A stretch of DNA of 64,000 bases from Streptomyces zaomyceticus (GCF_014656215.1 NZ_BNBZ01000004.1:310001-374000), one strand, 5' to 3'. Shown: positions 49,782 to 62,900, counted from the stretch's first letter. Notes: generated by a model not told the origin, from the letters alone. Numbers and translations are program-made.

Positions 49782-50732
49782 TCAGGCCCCGTCCTCCGTC
49801 GGGACGGGTTCCACCGACGCTCCCGTCAGGTCCCCCACCGGCTCCACCCGCGCCGCCGCGTCGGCCGCACCCCTCAGGTACGCCTCGCTGAACGGCCGTG
49901 TCACGGCAGCCGCCTCGCTCGCGCCGGCCGCGGTCCCGGCCGCGGTTCCGGTGGCAGCGGCACCCACAGGCCCCGCCGTCGAGCGTTCCAGGAAGCGCAG
50001 CAGCTCCACCGGGAACGGCAGCACCAGCGTCGAGTTCTTCTCCGCGGCGACCGCCACCACCGTCTGCAGCAGCCTCAGCTGCAGCGCCGCCGGCTGGTCG
50101 GACATCACCTCCGCCGCCTCCGCCAGCTTCTTCGAGGCCTGGAGTTCCGCGTCCGCGTTGATGACCCGGGCCCGGCGTTCCCGGTCCGCCTCCGCCTGCC
50201 GCGCCATCGAGCGCTTCATCGTCTCGGGCAGCGAGACGTCCTTGATCTCGACGCGGTCGATGGCGACGCCCCAGCCCATCGCCGGGCTGTCGAGCATCAG
50301 TTCGAGCCCCTGGTTGAGCTTCTCGCGGTTGGAGAGCAGATCGTCGAGGTCGCTCTTGCCGATGATCGACCGCAGCGAGGTCTGCGCCATCTGGGAGACC
50401 GCGAACTTGTAGTCCTCGACCCGTATCAGCGCGTCGGCCGCGTCGACCACCTTGAAGTACACGACCGCGTCGACCCGTACCGTCACGTTGTCCCGGGTGA
50501 TGCCCTCCTGCGCGGGCACGGGCATGGTGACGATCTGCATGTTGACCTTGTGCAGGCGGTCGACGAGCGGAACGATCATCGTGAATCCGGGCGACCGCAC
50601 GTCGTCGCGCAGCCGCCCGAAGCGGAAGACGACGCCTCGCTCGTACTGCTTTACGACGCGCGCCGCCGCACCCGCGTACACGGCGGCCGCCGCGGCCGCG
50701 CCGGCCACGGCCACCAGCAGTTCTTCGATCAT
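49782..50732 (-). CDS. SPFH/band 7 protein (slipin)
   Basis: A 316-aa membrane protein. ATG 50732 is chosen because AGGGGG precedes it and the membrane segment begins at once (MIEELLVAVAGAAAAAAVYA). The band-7 domain follows: KQYERGVVFRFGRLRDDVRS, PVPAQEGITRDNVTVRVDAV, YKFAVSQMAQTSLRSIIGKS and DRVEIKDVSLPETMKRSMAR. A coiled-coil-like segment comes next (QAEADRERRARVINADAELQ). The C-terminal 70 residues are Ala-rich and low complexity. Slipins organise membrane microdomains. No NfeD-type partner is adjacent. It is convergent with proS. Confidence 0.9.
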   Translation of the reverse strand: MIEELLVAVAGAAAAAAVYAGAAARVVKQYERGVVFRFGRLRDDVRSPGFTMIVPLVDRLHKVNMQIVTMPVPAQEGITRDNVTVRVDAVVYFKVVDAADALIRVEDYKFAVSQMAQTSLRSIIGKSDLDDLLSNREKLNQGLELMLDSPAMGWGVAIDRVEIKDVSLPETMKRSMARQAEADRERRARVINADAELQASKKLAEAAEVMSDQPAALQLRLLQTVVAVAAEKNSTLVLPFPVELLRFLERSTAGPVGAAATGTAAGTAAGASEAAAVTRPFSEAYLRGAADAAARVEPVGDLTGASVEPVPTEDGA

Positions 50733-50778
50733 CGCGGCCCCCTGGACTTGAGCCGAACGGTACAAAGAGGGTATTCCC

Positions 50779-51678
50779 CTACAGCCAGCTCGCGAACTCC
50801 AGAAGCAGCTCGGCGTCCTGCCGGCGCCCCGCGGTCAGCGCCCGCGTCCCCGATTCGACCGCCCGGAACAGGGTCCAGCCGCGCAGCCGCTCCCGGTCGA
50901 GGTCCAGGGAGTCCGCCAGCTTGTTGACCCGCCGACGGGCCGCCGAGGCGCCCGAGGAGGCGGCCACCAGGTCCTCGACCCGGTCGCGCACCAGCCGCGC
51001 CAGGTCGTACGCCCGCTCACCCACCAGCGGCTCCGGGCCGACGGCCAGCCAGGGCGTCCGGTCCCCGGCGAGCACCTTGCCCTGCCGGAAGTTCCCGTGC
51101 AGCAGCAGGGTCTCGGCGGAGGCGGCCACGAGCTCCTCGCGGGCGGCGAGCGCCGCCGCCGTGAGCTCGGAGGTCCCCGCCCCGGACAGGTGGGGGGCCA
51201 TCGCCGCCGCCTGCCGGGCGGTCCGCTCGGCCACCGTCTCGAAGCCGTGCTCCGGCGCGGGCTCGACCCACAGTTTGCGTACGGTTCCCGCCGCCTCCAG
51301 GAGCGCCTTCGCCTCCGGAAGGGAGCGGAGCGACACCTCGGGGTGCAGCCGTTCGAGGACGAGCGCGCCCTCTTCCGCGACGTCGAGGAGCTGGACCGCG
51401 CCCCAGCCGTTCCAGTGCGCGAGCGCCTCCCGTTCCCGGTCCGGCCGGGCGAACGGGGGAGCGATCTTGAGCGCGGCGGGGGAGCCGTCGGGCCGCCGGA
51501 CGAGCACCACCAGGCTGCTCCGTCCGCCGGGTGCCATCACCCGTTCGGTCTCCAGGGACGCGTGGTCCAGCACCCGGCCGGCGAGCTCGGGCAGCTTCCC
51601 GAGCCACTCGGCCGCGACGGCTTCCCCGTACGTCTCACCGAGCGTCCTGACCAGTCGCTGCGGCGGTTCGAAACCCAT
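50779..51678 (-). CDS. Aminoglycoside phosphotransferase-like protein, catalytic residues degenerate
   Basis: A 299-aa protein of the aminoglycoside/hydroxyurea kinase type. Recognisable segments: VMAPGGRSSLVVLVRRPDGS, PAALKIAPPF (the Lys of the ATP site), EREALAHWNGWGAVQLLDVA and EEGALVLERLHPEVSLRSL. The catalytic loop reads LLHGNFRQGKVLAGDR, where active kinases have HGD at the same place and an Asn five residues later. The metal-binding Asp (DPKPLVG in active enzymes) is replaced by VGPEPLVGERAYD. The key residues are therefore altered, and it may be a pseudokinase or regulatory protein rather than a resistance enzyme. It starts at ATG 51678 and lies 31 bases from the ferritin-like gene. 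Confidence 0.75.
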   Translation of the reverse strand: MGFEPPQRLVRTLGETYGEAVAAEWLGKLPELAGRVLDHASLETERVMAPGGRSSLVVLVRRPDGSPAALKIAPPFARPDREREALAHWNGWGAVQLLDVAEEGALVLERLHPEVSLRSLPEAKALLEAAGTVRKLWVEPAPEHGFETVAERTARQAAAMAPHLSGAGTSELTAAALAAREELVAASAETLLLHGNFRQGKVLAGDRTPWLAVGPEPLVGERAYDLARLVRDRVEDLVAASSGASAARRRVNKLADSLDLDRERLRGWTLFRAVESGTRALTAGRRQDAELLLEFASWL

Positions 51679-51709
51679 GCGTACGTTGTTCCTTCGGTCG
51701 GGGCCGGAC

Positions 51710-52126
51710 TCACACCCGCTCGGCGAGCCCAGGAAAGGTTACGTCGCTGCCGCGCCATCGGACCGCGCGTACCGCCGCCTCCCGGAGCGCGGCGGCCGCC
51801 TCGCGCCGCCCGCGGCCCTCGGAGGCCCGGACGAGGTCGGAGTAGACCCCGGCCACCCGGTCCTCGAGGACGGCGGCGAGTCGTACGGCGCCGGCCGGGT
51901 CCGCGACCCGGAACGGCAGCTCGTACGCGGCCTCCGCCATCACCGGTGTGCCGCCGAGGTCGCGGACGGCCCTGCGCAGCGCGTCCCGGTGTGCCCGGTG
52001 GGCCTCGTACGCGGCCGTGGCCTCGGCCCGGCGTTCCGTGCCGATCCGGCCGCCGACGACCCCGTACCCGTACACCGCCGCGTGCTCGGCGGCCAGCGCG
52101 GCCTGGGTCGCGTCGAGGGCGCTCAT
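51710..52126 (-). CDS. Ferritin-like DUF4439 protein
   Basis: A 138-aa all-helical protein: ALDATQAALAAEHAAVYGYG at the start, then TAAYEAHRAHRDALRRAVRD and VRLAAVLEDRVAGVYSDLVR. The E-H-A-A-x-Y-x-Y opening and helical pattern fit DUF4439, a ferritin-like domain. Whether metal is bound is not clear. It overlaps the preceding lipoprotein gene by four bases (ATGA at 52123-52126), so the two are coupled and may form one functional unit at the membrane. Confidence 0.8.
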   Translation of the reverse strand: MSALDATQAALAAEHAAVYGYGVVGGRIGTERRAEATAAYEAHRAHRDALRRAVRDLGGTPVMAEAAYELPFRVADPAGAVRLAAVLEDRVAGVYSDLVRASEGRGRREAAAALREAAVRAVRWRGSDVTFPGLAERV

Positions 52127-52692
52127 GCCCGGGCTCCTTCGGTCAGCAGATAGGCGTGCGCGGCGCCGGCCGCGGCCACCGAGGCGAGCAGCCGGGCGTA
52201 CTCGGGCGGGGCGGTGAGCAGCGCGGCGGTGTGCGCGTCGGAGGCCGTGCGTTCGGCCGCCGCGAGTTCCCTCAGCGCGGCCCGGGGGTCGGTGGCCACG
52301 GGCACGGGGGAGGCGGTGGGCTTCGCAGAGGCAGAGGCAGAGGCAGAGGCAGAGGAGGTAGAGGCCGGGGCGGCCGTCGCCGGCCGTACCGTCGTACCGC
52401 CCTCGCCGAGGGCCACGGCGTGCGCCGCCACCGAGCGCCGCAGCGGGTTCAGCCGGGGTGCGAGGGCCGGGTGCGCGGCGAGGGCGGCGTCGTAACGTTC
52501 CAGCAGGGTCCTGGAGGCGGCCACGGAGCGCAGCCGGAGGGCCGCCTCGGCGCGTGCCACCCGCTCGGCCTCCAGTTCGGCGGCTCCGGGCTTCCTCGGG
52601 GCGGGCTCTTCCGAGGTGCAGCCCGAGAGCGCCGCCGCGGCGGCGGCCGAGACCCCCGCCGTCAGGAGTGCGCGCCTGCCCGTCGTCGTCAC
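52123..52692 (-). CDS. Lipoprotein, Ala-rich helical
   Basis: A 189-aa secreted lipoprotein from GTG 52692, after GGGAGAG. The leader [20 protein letters not shown] ends in the lipobox LSGC and has paired arginines compatible with Tat export. The mature part is helical ([20 protein letters not shown]) with a low-complexity (Ser-Ala)n stretch coded by a six-base tandem repeat, then [20 protein letters not shown]. The C-terminal helix resembles the DUF4439 partner next to it. Function unknown. Divergent from rimP. Confidence 0.78.
   Translation of the reverse strand: MTTTGRRALLTAGVSAAAAAALSGCTSEEPAPRKPGAAELEAERVARAEAALRLRSVAASRTLLERYDAALAAHPALAPRLNPLRRSVAAHAVALGEGGTTVRPATAAPASTSSASASASASAKPTASPVPVATDPRAALRELAAAERTASDAHTAALLTAPPEYARLLASVAAAGAAHAYLLTEGARA
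52326..52360. repeat. Six-base tandem repeat inside the lipoprotein gene
   Basis: About five tandem copies of GAGGCA on the plus strand (some with one change) encode alternating Ser-Ala in the lipoprotein. A six-base unit changes length without changing frame. Confidence 0.6.
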
Positions 52693-52871
52693 GCTCTCTC
52701 CCTCGGCCGTGGTACGTCGTCGAAGATCGTCGGGATCACCGCAGGCGAGCGTACCCGCGGCCCCCGGGGCGGTGGACGGCAACACCCCCCGGGACCGGAT
52801 ACCCTTTGGTCTGACACGCGACGAACACGCGGCGAACCCACAACAGCACACGCGGCCGAGGAGTCACCCGG

Positions 52872-53369
52872 ATGAGCACCACCCAGAGCGACAGGCTGCG
52901 CGGACTCGTGGAGCCGCTGGTCCACGCGAAGGACCTGGATCTGGAAGAGATCGAGGTGTCCCGGGCCGGCCGCCGCGGACTGGTGAGGATCGTCGTCGAT
53001 TCGGACGAGGGCGTGGAGCTGGACGCCTGTGCCGAGCTGAGCCGCGCGATCTCCGAGAAGCTCGACGAGACCGACGTGATGGGCGAGGGCGAGTACGTCC
53101 TCGAAGTCAGTTCCCCCGGCGCCGACCGCCCCCTGACCCAGCACCGCCACTACGTGCGCGCCACGGGCCGTCTGGTCAAGCTCCAGCTCGCCGAGACCGA
53201 AGAACTGGTCGCACGGATTCTCGCCGTGGACGAGAACGGCCTCGACCTCGAGGTGCCGGGCGTGAAGGGGCGCAAGCCCACCGCCCGCCGGGTCGAGTTC
53301 GCCGACATCGTCAAGGCGCGTGTCGAGATCGAGTTCAACCGCAAGGACAAGAAGGAAGAGGAGGCGTAG
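52872..53369 (+). CDS. rimP: Ribosome maturation factor RimP
   Basis: A 165-aa protein for 30S subunit assembly. Seen: [60 protein letters not shown] and [20 protein letters not shown], the family's most conserved segment. The C-terminal SH3-like domain ends in a Lys/Glu-rich tail ([10 protein letters not shown]). It is the first gene of the nusA-infB operon and two bases separate it from nusA. Confidence 0.93.
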   Translation: MSTTQSDRLRGLVEPLVHAKDLDLEEIEVSRAGRRGLVRIVVDSDEGVELDACAELSRAISEKLDETDVMGEGEYVLEVSSPGADRPLTQHRHYVRATGRLVKLQLAETEELVARILAVDENGLDLEVPGVKGRKPTARRVEFADIVKARVEIEFNRKDKKEEEA

Positions 53370-53371
53370 CC

Positions 53372-54367
53372 GTGGACATCGACGTGAAGCTGCTCAAGGG
53401 CTTGGCGCATGAGAAGGAGATCTCCTTCGACCTGCTGGTCGAGGCGATCGAGTCGGCCCTCCTCATCGCCTACCACCGCACCCCCGACGCCCGCCGCCAC
53501 GCGCGCGTGGAGCTGGACCGGCTCACCGGTCACGTGACGGTGTGGGCGAAGGAAGACCCCTCCGATCTGGAGGAGGGCCAGGAGCCCAAGGACTTCGACG
53601 ACACCCCGTCGGACTTCGGCCGGATCGCCGCGAGCACCGCCCGCCAGGTGATCCAGCAGCGTCTGCGCGACGCGGAGAACGACGTGACGTTCGGCGAGTA
53701 CGCGCGCCGCGAGGGCGATGTCGTCGCCGGTGTCGTGCAGCAGGGCAAGGACCCGAAGAACGTCCTCGTCCGGCTCGACGACAAGCTGGAGGCCATTCTT
53801 CCGGTGCAGGAGCAGGTGCCGGGCGAGGACTACACGCACGGTCTGCGGCTGCGGACGTACGTCGTCCGGGTGGCGAAGGGTGTGCGCGGCCCGTCCGTCA
53901 CCCTTTCGCGTACCCACCCCAATCTGGTGAAGAAGCTCTTCGCCCTCGAGGTGCCGGAGATCGCCGACGGCTCGGTCGAGATCGCGGCGATCGCCCGTGA
54001 GGCCGGTCACCGCACCAAGATCGCCGTTCGTTCCACCCGTTCGGGTCTGAACCCCAAGGGTGCCTGCATCGGCCCGATGGGCAGCCGCGTCCGCAATGTG
54101 ATGGCGGAGCTGCTCGGCGAGAAGATCGACATCGTCGACTGGTCGGACGACCCGGCCGAGATGGTGGCGAACGCCCTCTCCCCGGCCCGGGTCTCCCGGG
54201 TCGAGGTCGTCGACATGGCCGCCCGCTCCGCGCGGGTGACGGTGCCGGACTACCAGCTGTCGCTGGCGATCGGCAAGGAGGGCCAGAACGCCCGCCTCGC
54301 CGCGCGTCTCACCGGATGGCGGATCGACATCCGTCCGGACACGGAGCCGAGCGGTTCCGAGGACTGA
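53372..54367 (+). CDS. nusA: Transcription termination/antitermination factor NusA
   Basis: A 331-aa NusA starting at GTG 53372, two bases after the rimP stop ([20 protein letters not shown]). Domains: N-terminal RNA-polymerase-binding domain; S1 domain ([20 protein letters not shown]); KH1 and KH2 ([40 protein letters not shown], then [20 protein letters not shown]). It lacks the C-terminal acidic repeats of the E. coli protein, as is usual in actinobacteria. Confidence 0.95.
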   Translation: MDIDVKLLKGLAHEKEISFDLLVEAIESALLIAYHRTPDARRHARVELDRLTGHVTVWAKEDPSDLEEGQEPKDFDDTPSDFGRIAASTARQVIQQRLRDAENDVTFGEYARREGDVVAGVVQQGKDPKNVLVRLDDKLEAILPVQEQVPGEDYTHGLRLRTYVVRVAKGVRGPSVTLSRTHPNLVKKLFALEVPEIADGSVEIAAIAREAGHRTKIAVRSTRSGLNPKGACIGPMGSRVRNVMAELLGEKIDIVDWSDDPAEMVANALSPARVSRVEVVDMAARSARVTVPDYQLSLAIGKEGQNARLAARLTGWRIDIRPDTEPSGSED

Positions 54368-54441
54368 GCCGTTTTTTGGCCAACGAGTGTTCGATTCTTG
54401 CCCCGAACAGGTGAGGTCGGTACGGGGAGGTAGACTTAATC

Positions 54442-54723
54442 GTGTCTGGCCGGACGCATGCCCGCGCGTGCCCTGAGCGAACCTGTGTGGGGTGCCGGGA
54501 GCGAGCGGCCAAGAGCGATCTGCTGCGGATCGTGGTGAACAAGGACGAGTGCGTTCCTGATCATCGCGGTACGCTGCCCGGCCGGGGTGCGTACGTGCAC
54601 CCCGCCGTGGCTTGTCTCGATCTGGCGGTCCGCCGCCGGGCGTTCCCGAGAGCCTTCAAGGTCCAGGGCCCGCTCGAAACAGCGGAACTGCGTCAGCACG
54701 TCGAACAGCCGGCACCGCAGTGA
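54442..54723 (+). CDS. ylxR: YlxR family RNA-binding protein (DUF448)
   Basis: A 93-aa protein starting at GTG 54442 ([20 protein letters not shown]). It contains the hallmark [17 protein letters not shown] and [20 protein letters not shown]. The family binds RNA and sits between nusA and infB in many Gram-positive genomes, as here. Confidence 0.9.
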   Translation: MSGRTHARACPERTCVGCRERAAKSDLLRIVVNKDECVPDHRGTLPGRGAYVHPAVACLDLAVRRRAFPRAFKVQGPLETAELRQHVEQPAPQ

Positions 54724-54792
54724 AACAAGAAGTACGGCACGGAACACCGTGCGGTCAGGTACCTCGCGAGTTGGAAGTAGGTCGAGATTGCG

Positions 54793-54835
54793 ATGAGCAC
54801 TCGATGAGTACGCGATGAGTACGCCCATGAAGTAG
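54793..54835 (+). other. Three overlapping mini-ORFs from an 11-bp tandem repeat upstream of infB
   Basis: Three 11-bp units (CGATGAGCACT, CGATGAGTACG, CGATGAGTACG) at 54791-54823 create starts at 54793, 54804 and 54815. They encode MST-Arg stop (54793-54807), MST-Arg stop (54804-54818) and MSTPMK stop (54815-54835). Each stop overlaps the next start (ATGA), and the three lie in three different frames. An AGG lies about a dozen bases upstream. The last stop is 40 bases before the infB GTG. Translation is inferred, not shown. Confidence 0.55.
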
Positions 54836-54875
54836 CGACGGTCCGGCGGTAACCCGGACCTCACAAAGGAGCAAA

Positions 54876-57986
<3,111 letters not shown>

Positions 57987-58008
57987 TCGCGTCCGATCGC
58001 AGCAGTGA

Positions 58009-58052
58009 GCCGGGGCCGGTCGGCGGAAAGTATTCCGTCGATCGGCCCCGGC
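58009..58052 (+). terminator. infB terminator
   Basis: Twenty-base arms (58009-58028 and 58033-58052) pair with only two G-T pairs around an AGTA loop, 22 bases after the infB stop. Confidence 0.8.
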
Positions 58053-58131
58053 CGTTGCGTGTACGGTTTCGGTGTCCCCGCCGAGTGGTCGGCGGGCACC
58101 GAACCCGAACCGGCGGGACATCCGGACATAC

Positions 58132-58425
58132 ATGTATGTGGGGACACTGTCCTTCGATCTGCTCCTCGGCGACGTACGTTCGTTGAAGGAGAAACGCTCC
58201 GTCGTCAAGCCGATCGTGGCCGAGCTCCAGCGGAAATTCGCGGTGAGCGTGGCGGAGGTCGGCGGCCAGAACCTCCATCGGCGGGCCGAGATCGGCGTCG
58301 CGATGGTGTCGGGGGATCCGGGACACCTCAGCGACGTACTGGACCGGTGCGAGCGGCTCGTCGCCGCGCGTCCCGAGGTGGAGCTGCTGTCGGTGCGCCG
58401 CAGGCTCCACACTGATGAAGACTGA
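58132..58425 (+). CDS. DUF503 protein (YlxP-like)
   Basis: A 97-aa protein from ATG 58132 (MYVGTLSFDLLLGDVRSLKE, then KRSVVKPIVAELQRKFAVSV and AEVGGQNLHRRAEIGVAMVS). This is DUF503, found between infB and rbfA in Gram-positive genomes and probably linked to ribosome biogenesis. It lies after the infB terminator, so it likely has its own promoter in 58053-58131. Thirty bases separate it from rbfA. Confidence 0.92.
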   Translation: MYVGTLSFDLLLGDVRSLKEKRSVVKPIVAELQRKFAVSVAEVGGQNLHRRAEIGVAMVSGDPGHLSDVLDRCERLVAARPEVELLSVRRRLHTDED

Positions 58426-58454
58426 TTGAGCAAGGCAAAGAAGGAGAAGGACCA

Positions 58455-58895
58455 GTGGCCGACAACGCGCGGGCGAAGAAGCTGGCAGACCTCATCCGGG
58501 AGGTGGTCGCCGAGAAGCTGCAGCGCGGCATCAAGGACCCCCGCCTGGGCACGCACGTGACCATCACGGACACCCGCGTCACCGGCGACCTGCGGGAGGC
58601 CACGGTCTTCTACACGGTCTACGGCGACGACGAGGAGCGGGCGAGCGCCGCAGCCGGACTGGAGAGCGCCAAGGGCATCCTCCGTTCGGCCGTGGGCCGC
58701 GCGGCGGGGACCAAGTTCACCCCCACCCTGGCCTTCGTGGCCGACGCCCTCCCGGAGAACGCCAAGACGATCGAGGACCTCCTCGACAAGGCGCGGGCCT
58801 CGGACGCCCAGGTGCGGGAGGCGTCCTCGGGCGCCCACTTCGCGGGCGACGCCGACCCCTACAAGAAGCCGGGCGAGGACGAAGCCGCCGAATGA
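58455..58895 (+). CDS. rbfA: 30S ribosome-binding factor RbfA
   Basis: A 146-aa KH-like protein starting at GTG 58455 after AAGGAGAAGG. Motifs: ARAKKLADLIREVVAEKLQR, GIKDPRLGTHVTITDTRVTG and DLREATVFYTVYGDDEERAS, with the RxxVGRxxGTKFTPTLAFV segment. The C-terminal tail is acidic and flexible. It assists 16S rRNA 5'-end maturation. Its stop overlaps the truB start (ATGA). Confidence 0.95.
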   Translation: MADNARAKKLADLIREVVAEKLQRGIKDPRLGTHVTITDTRVTGDLREATVFYTVYGDDEERASAAAGLESAKGILRSAVGRAAGTKFTPTLAFVADALPENAKTIEDLLDKARASDAQVREASSGAHFAGDADPYKKPGEDEAAE

Positions 58896-59791
58896 GCAAC
58901 GCAGCACGCACGCCCGACGGCCTTGTCATCGTCGACAAGCCGTCGGGCTTCACCTCGCACGACGTCGTGGCCAAGATGCGGGGGATCGCGAAGACCCGCC
59001 GGGTGGGCCACGCCGGCACGCTCGACCCCATGGCCACCGGCGTCCTCGTCCTCGGCGTGGAGCGGGCGACGAAGCTCCTCGGTCACCTCGCGCTGACCGA
59101 GAAGGAGTACCTGGGCACGATCCGCCTGGGCCAGACGACGGTCACCGACGACGCCGAGGGCGAGATCACGGCCTCCGTCGACGCCTCCAAGGTGACCCGC
59201 GAGGGCATCGACGCGGGCGTCGCCGAGCTGACCGGCGCCATCATGCAGGTGCCGTCGAAGGTCTCCGCGATCAAGATCGACGGCAAGCGGTCGTACGCCC
59301 GTGTGCGCGGCGGCGAGGAGTTCGAGATCCCGGCCCGCCCGGTCACCGTCTCCTCCTTCCAGGTGTACGACGTCCGTGAGGCGACCGCCGAGGACGGCAC
59401 CCCCGTCGTCGACCTGGTCGTCTCCGTCGTCTGCTCCTCCGGTACGTACATCCGGGCGCTCGCCCGGGACCTCGGCGCGGGGCTCGGCGTGGGCGGTCAT
59501 CTGACCGCGCTGCGCCGCACCCGGGTCGGGCCGTACAAGCTGGACGCGGCGAAGACCCTCGACCAGCTCCAGCAGGAGCTGACGGTCATGCCGGTCGCCG
59601 ACGCGGCCTCGGCGGCGTTCCCCCGGTGGGAGGTCGACGAGAAGCGGGCCAAGCTGCTGCTCAACGGCGTCCGCCTGGAGATGCCGGAGTACCCGGCCGG
59701 TCCGGTCGCGGTCTTCGGGCCCGACGGGACGCTGCTGGCGCTCGTGGAGGACCAGCGGGGCAAGGCCAAGAGCCTCGCCGTCTTCGGCTGA
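58892..59791 (+). CDS. truB: tRNA pseudouridine(55) synthase
   Basis: A 299-aa enzyme forming pseudouridine 55 in the T-loop of tRNA. Seen: GLVIVDKPSGFTSHDVVAKM, the catalytic-Asp segment HAGTLDPMATGVLVLGVERA, KEYLGTIRLGQTTVTDDAEG, MQVPSKVSAIKIDGKRSYAR and CSSGTYIRALARDLGAGLGV. Length is normal. It overlaps rbfA by four bases. Confidence 0.96.
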   Translation: MSNAARTPDGLVIVDKPSGFTSHDVVAKMRGIAKTRRVGHAGTLDPMATGVLVLGVERATKLLGHLALTEKEYLGTIRLGQTTVTDDAEGEITASVDASKVTREGIDAGVAELTGAIMQVPSKVSAIKIDGKRSYARVRGGEEFEIPARPVTVSSFQVYDVREATAEDGTPVVDLVVSVVCSSGTYIRALARDLGAGLGVGGHLTALRRTRVGPYKLDAAKTLDQLQQELTVMPVADAASAAFPRWEVDEKRAKLLLNGVRLEMPEYPAGPVAVFGPDGTLLALVEDQRGKAKSLAVFG

Positions 59792-59835
59792 TCCGGACGG
59801 TTCACGGCCGGCTGTGGGGCGGGCACGCGCGCGTG

Positions 59836-59846
59836 CCCCCCCCCCC
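59836..59846. repeat. Run of eleven C residues
   Basis: A homopolymer of 11 cytosines between truB and the next gene. It is prone to sequencing and replication slippage and sits in a non-coding position. Confidence 0.7.
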
Positions 59847-59993
59847 ACTTGTCTCCCCCTGCCGGAGCCTGTCCCGCCGAACGCCGGAGAATCACCCGAT
59901 CAGGGAGGCGCTCGGAGTGAACGGGGGAGTGACCGGGGGCGCGTTTCCCTTCCTGGTTCTTCGCGTGATCACCGGCGACCTACCGTCGACTCC

Positions 59994-62900
59994 ATGGGAC
60001 GCGGGGACCTGGCGACGCTGGTACGGATCTGCGATCTGGCGGGCCGGCCTCGCGGCACCGGATTCCTCGCCGACCACCACGGAACGGTCGTCACCAGTCA
60101 CGAAGCCGTCGACGGGCTGAGCCGTGTCGTCCTGCACGCCCCCGGCGACCGGACCTGGCTCGCCGAGGCCGAGGCCGTCACCGCCCTGCCGGAGAGCGGC
60201 CTCGCGCTCGTACGGACCGAAGGGCTCGGAGTCCGACCGCTGCCGGTCGCGACCCGCGCCGAGATCGAGCCCGGCACCTACGTACGGATCGCCGCCCACG
60301 GCTGGCGCGAGGCGCGCGTCCTCGGCCCGGCGGCCGTCACGTACACCGCCACCGACCGCTTCCACACCCTCGCCGACGCCCTCGAACTCGTCATCGGCAC
60401 CGAGGGGGCCGAGGCGCTCCGGCTCGGCGGAGACGCCGCGGGCGGTCCCGTCCTCGACACCACCACCGGCACCGTCCTCGCCGTCCTCGGCACCGCCCTG
60501 CACGGCGACCGCCAGGGCGCCGGATACGCGGTGCCGCTCCGGCCGGCGGGCCCCCTCTCCGCCCTCCTGCGGCGCAACGCGGCCACCGTCCCCGCCTACG
60601 GCCCCGACCTCAACCTCGCCGGAATCCTGGAGCTCACCGCCACCTCCACCGGGCCCGCACCGGAACCCGACCCCTGGCCCGAGCCCGTCGAACGCCCCGA
60701 TTGCGTCCGGGAGTTCGCCCGCTTCACCGCCGGCGAGGTGCCGGTCCTGGCGCTCGTCGGCGCCCCCGGCACCGGCCGTACGACCGCCCTCGCCGCCCTC
60801 TGCGCCCGGCGCGCCCGGGGGGTCGCACCCGCCCCCACCGTCCGGCTGCGCGGCGCCGACCTGCGCGCCGAGGACGGCTCGCTCGCCGACGCCGTCGGCC
60901 GCGCCCTGCACCAGGCGGGCCGGATCGTCGCGGCCTCCGGGGCGTCCGGCGACACCACCACCGCCACCCCGGAGCGGGCCGCCGCCCTCGCCCACGCGGC
61001 GGGCCGCCCGCTGCTCGTCCTCCTCGACGGCCCCGAGGAGATGCCCCCGCTCCTCGCCCACCGGCTCGCCGACTGGACGACGGCCACCGAGGCCTGGCTC
61101 CGCGCCCACCACGTCCATCTCGTCACGGCATGCCGCCCCGAGCACTGGGAGCGGGCCGGCGCCCTCTACAACCCGCGGGCCCTGCACCGGCCGGCGACCG
61201 GCCCCGGCGCCGGACTGCCCGCCGCCCTCGTCCTCGGGTCGTACTCGGAGACGGAGGCGCGGTCCGTGCGCGAGGGGTACGGGATCGGGGAGGCGGACCT
61301 CGCCGAGGCCGACGCCCGCCACCCGCTCGCCCTGCGGCTGCTCGCCGAGGTACGGACCGCGCTGCCGGGGGACGTGCCGGGGAGGCCCGGGCGCGAGGAG
61401 ATCTTCACCGCCTATCTGGACCTGATGTGTCTGCGGACCGCCGTCCGGATCGCGGCGGGCTCCCGGCCCCTCGTCCGGGGGGCCGCCGTACGCCGGCTCG
61501 CCGCGCGCGTGACCGGCCAGGTCCACGAGGCGGCCCGCCGCTGTCTCGGCCCGGGGCACGGCGTCCTCGACCGGGCCTCCTTCGAGGAGCTCTTCCCCTG
61601 GCGGGAGGGCTGGGCCTCTGCCGTCCTCACCGAAGGGCTGCTCGTCCCGGCGGGCTCCGGCTACCGCTTCGCCCACGAGGAGGTGGCCGACTGGGTGCAG
61701 GCGGCCCATCTGGACCTGGACGGCGCGCTCCGGGCCCTGCTCGGCCCGGGGGCCGATGCCCCGCCCCCGCCGGAGCCCGGTGCCCCGATCCCACCGACGT
61801 CCGCTGCCCGCGCTCCGTCGCCGCCCACCGCCGGCCCCGCGCCCGTCCCCGTCCCCGCCCCCGGCCCCGTCGTCGTGTCCGCCCCCGGGCCTGTCGCCGT
61901 GCCCGGCCCCGCACCCGTGCCCGCGCCGGGCGTCCCCCGGCAGCGGACCCCCGCCGAGGCGCGCCCGCCCGTCCCCCGTCACCGCATCGGCCCGGTGCTC
62001 CAGGCCCTCCTGCTGCTCCACCACGAGCGCGGCCCGGCAGGTCTCGCCCCCCGCCTCGCCGCGCTCGTCGAGGCCCTCGACGGCTTCGCCGGCGAGGAGG
62101 GCGGAGAGCCGGGCGACGGGCCCTGGTGGGCCGCCCGGCTGTTCGGCGAGAGCGTGCGCCGGCTGGGGGACCCCCGGCCGTACCTGCCCGTGCTGCGCCT
62201 GCTCGCGGACCGGATCGGGGCCCACGCCGAGCGGCACGCGGTCTTCGCCGGGTTCGGGCCCGCGTTCTGGCTGGGGCTCCCGCTCGGGGAGGACGAGCGG
62301 ATCGATCTGCTGCGGCGGCTCGTGCCCGCGGACCCGCCGCCCGGCCCGGAAGCCCGCGACGACCGGGCGCTCGACGCGGTCGACGCCCTGCTCGCCGCCG
62401 ACCCCCGGGGCGTCCAGCCGCTGCTCTGCCGCTGGTTCGGCGACGACCGGCCCCTCCCCGCCGTCCCGGGCGCCACCGTCGCCAGCGCGGCCCAGGCCCT
62501 GCTGCGCGCCCATCGGGCACTCGCCGTCGACGACCTGTGCGAGGCGCTCGTCGCCACCGCCCACCCGCTCGCCGACGGGCTCCTCGCCGCCCTCGCCGCG
62601 GACGAGCCCTCCGCCGTCTGCCGGGCCGTCGACCGCTGGGCCCACGACGACGGGCGCCCCGAGCGGCGCGTCGCCGCCGCCACTTACGGGCATCTGGTCG
62701 CCGGACACGCCACCGGCTCGGCCGACCGGGAACTCCTCCGCTTCGCCGCCCTCGCCCTGCTCGCCCGCCCCGGCGACCAGTCCCTCCACGGCGCCGCCCT
62801 CGGCCTGCTGATCCGCGACCCGCACACCCGCGCCCGCCATCTGCCCCGCGCCCTCGCCGAGCCCCGGGTGCCCGCGGGCGCCCTCGCCGAGGCCCTGGCG

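Noticed and set aside
52326..52360. Six-base tandem repeat as a phase-variation switch
   Set aside because: A six-base unit keeps the reading frame, so length change would only alter the Ser-Ala stretch.
54368..54441. Terminator with T run (GTTTTTTGG) between nusA and ylxR
   Set aside because: There is no stem before the T run, and the genes belong to one operon.
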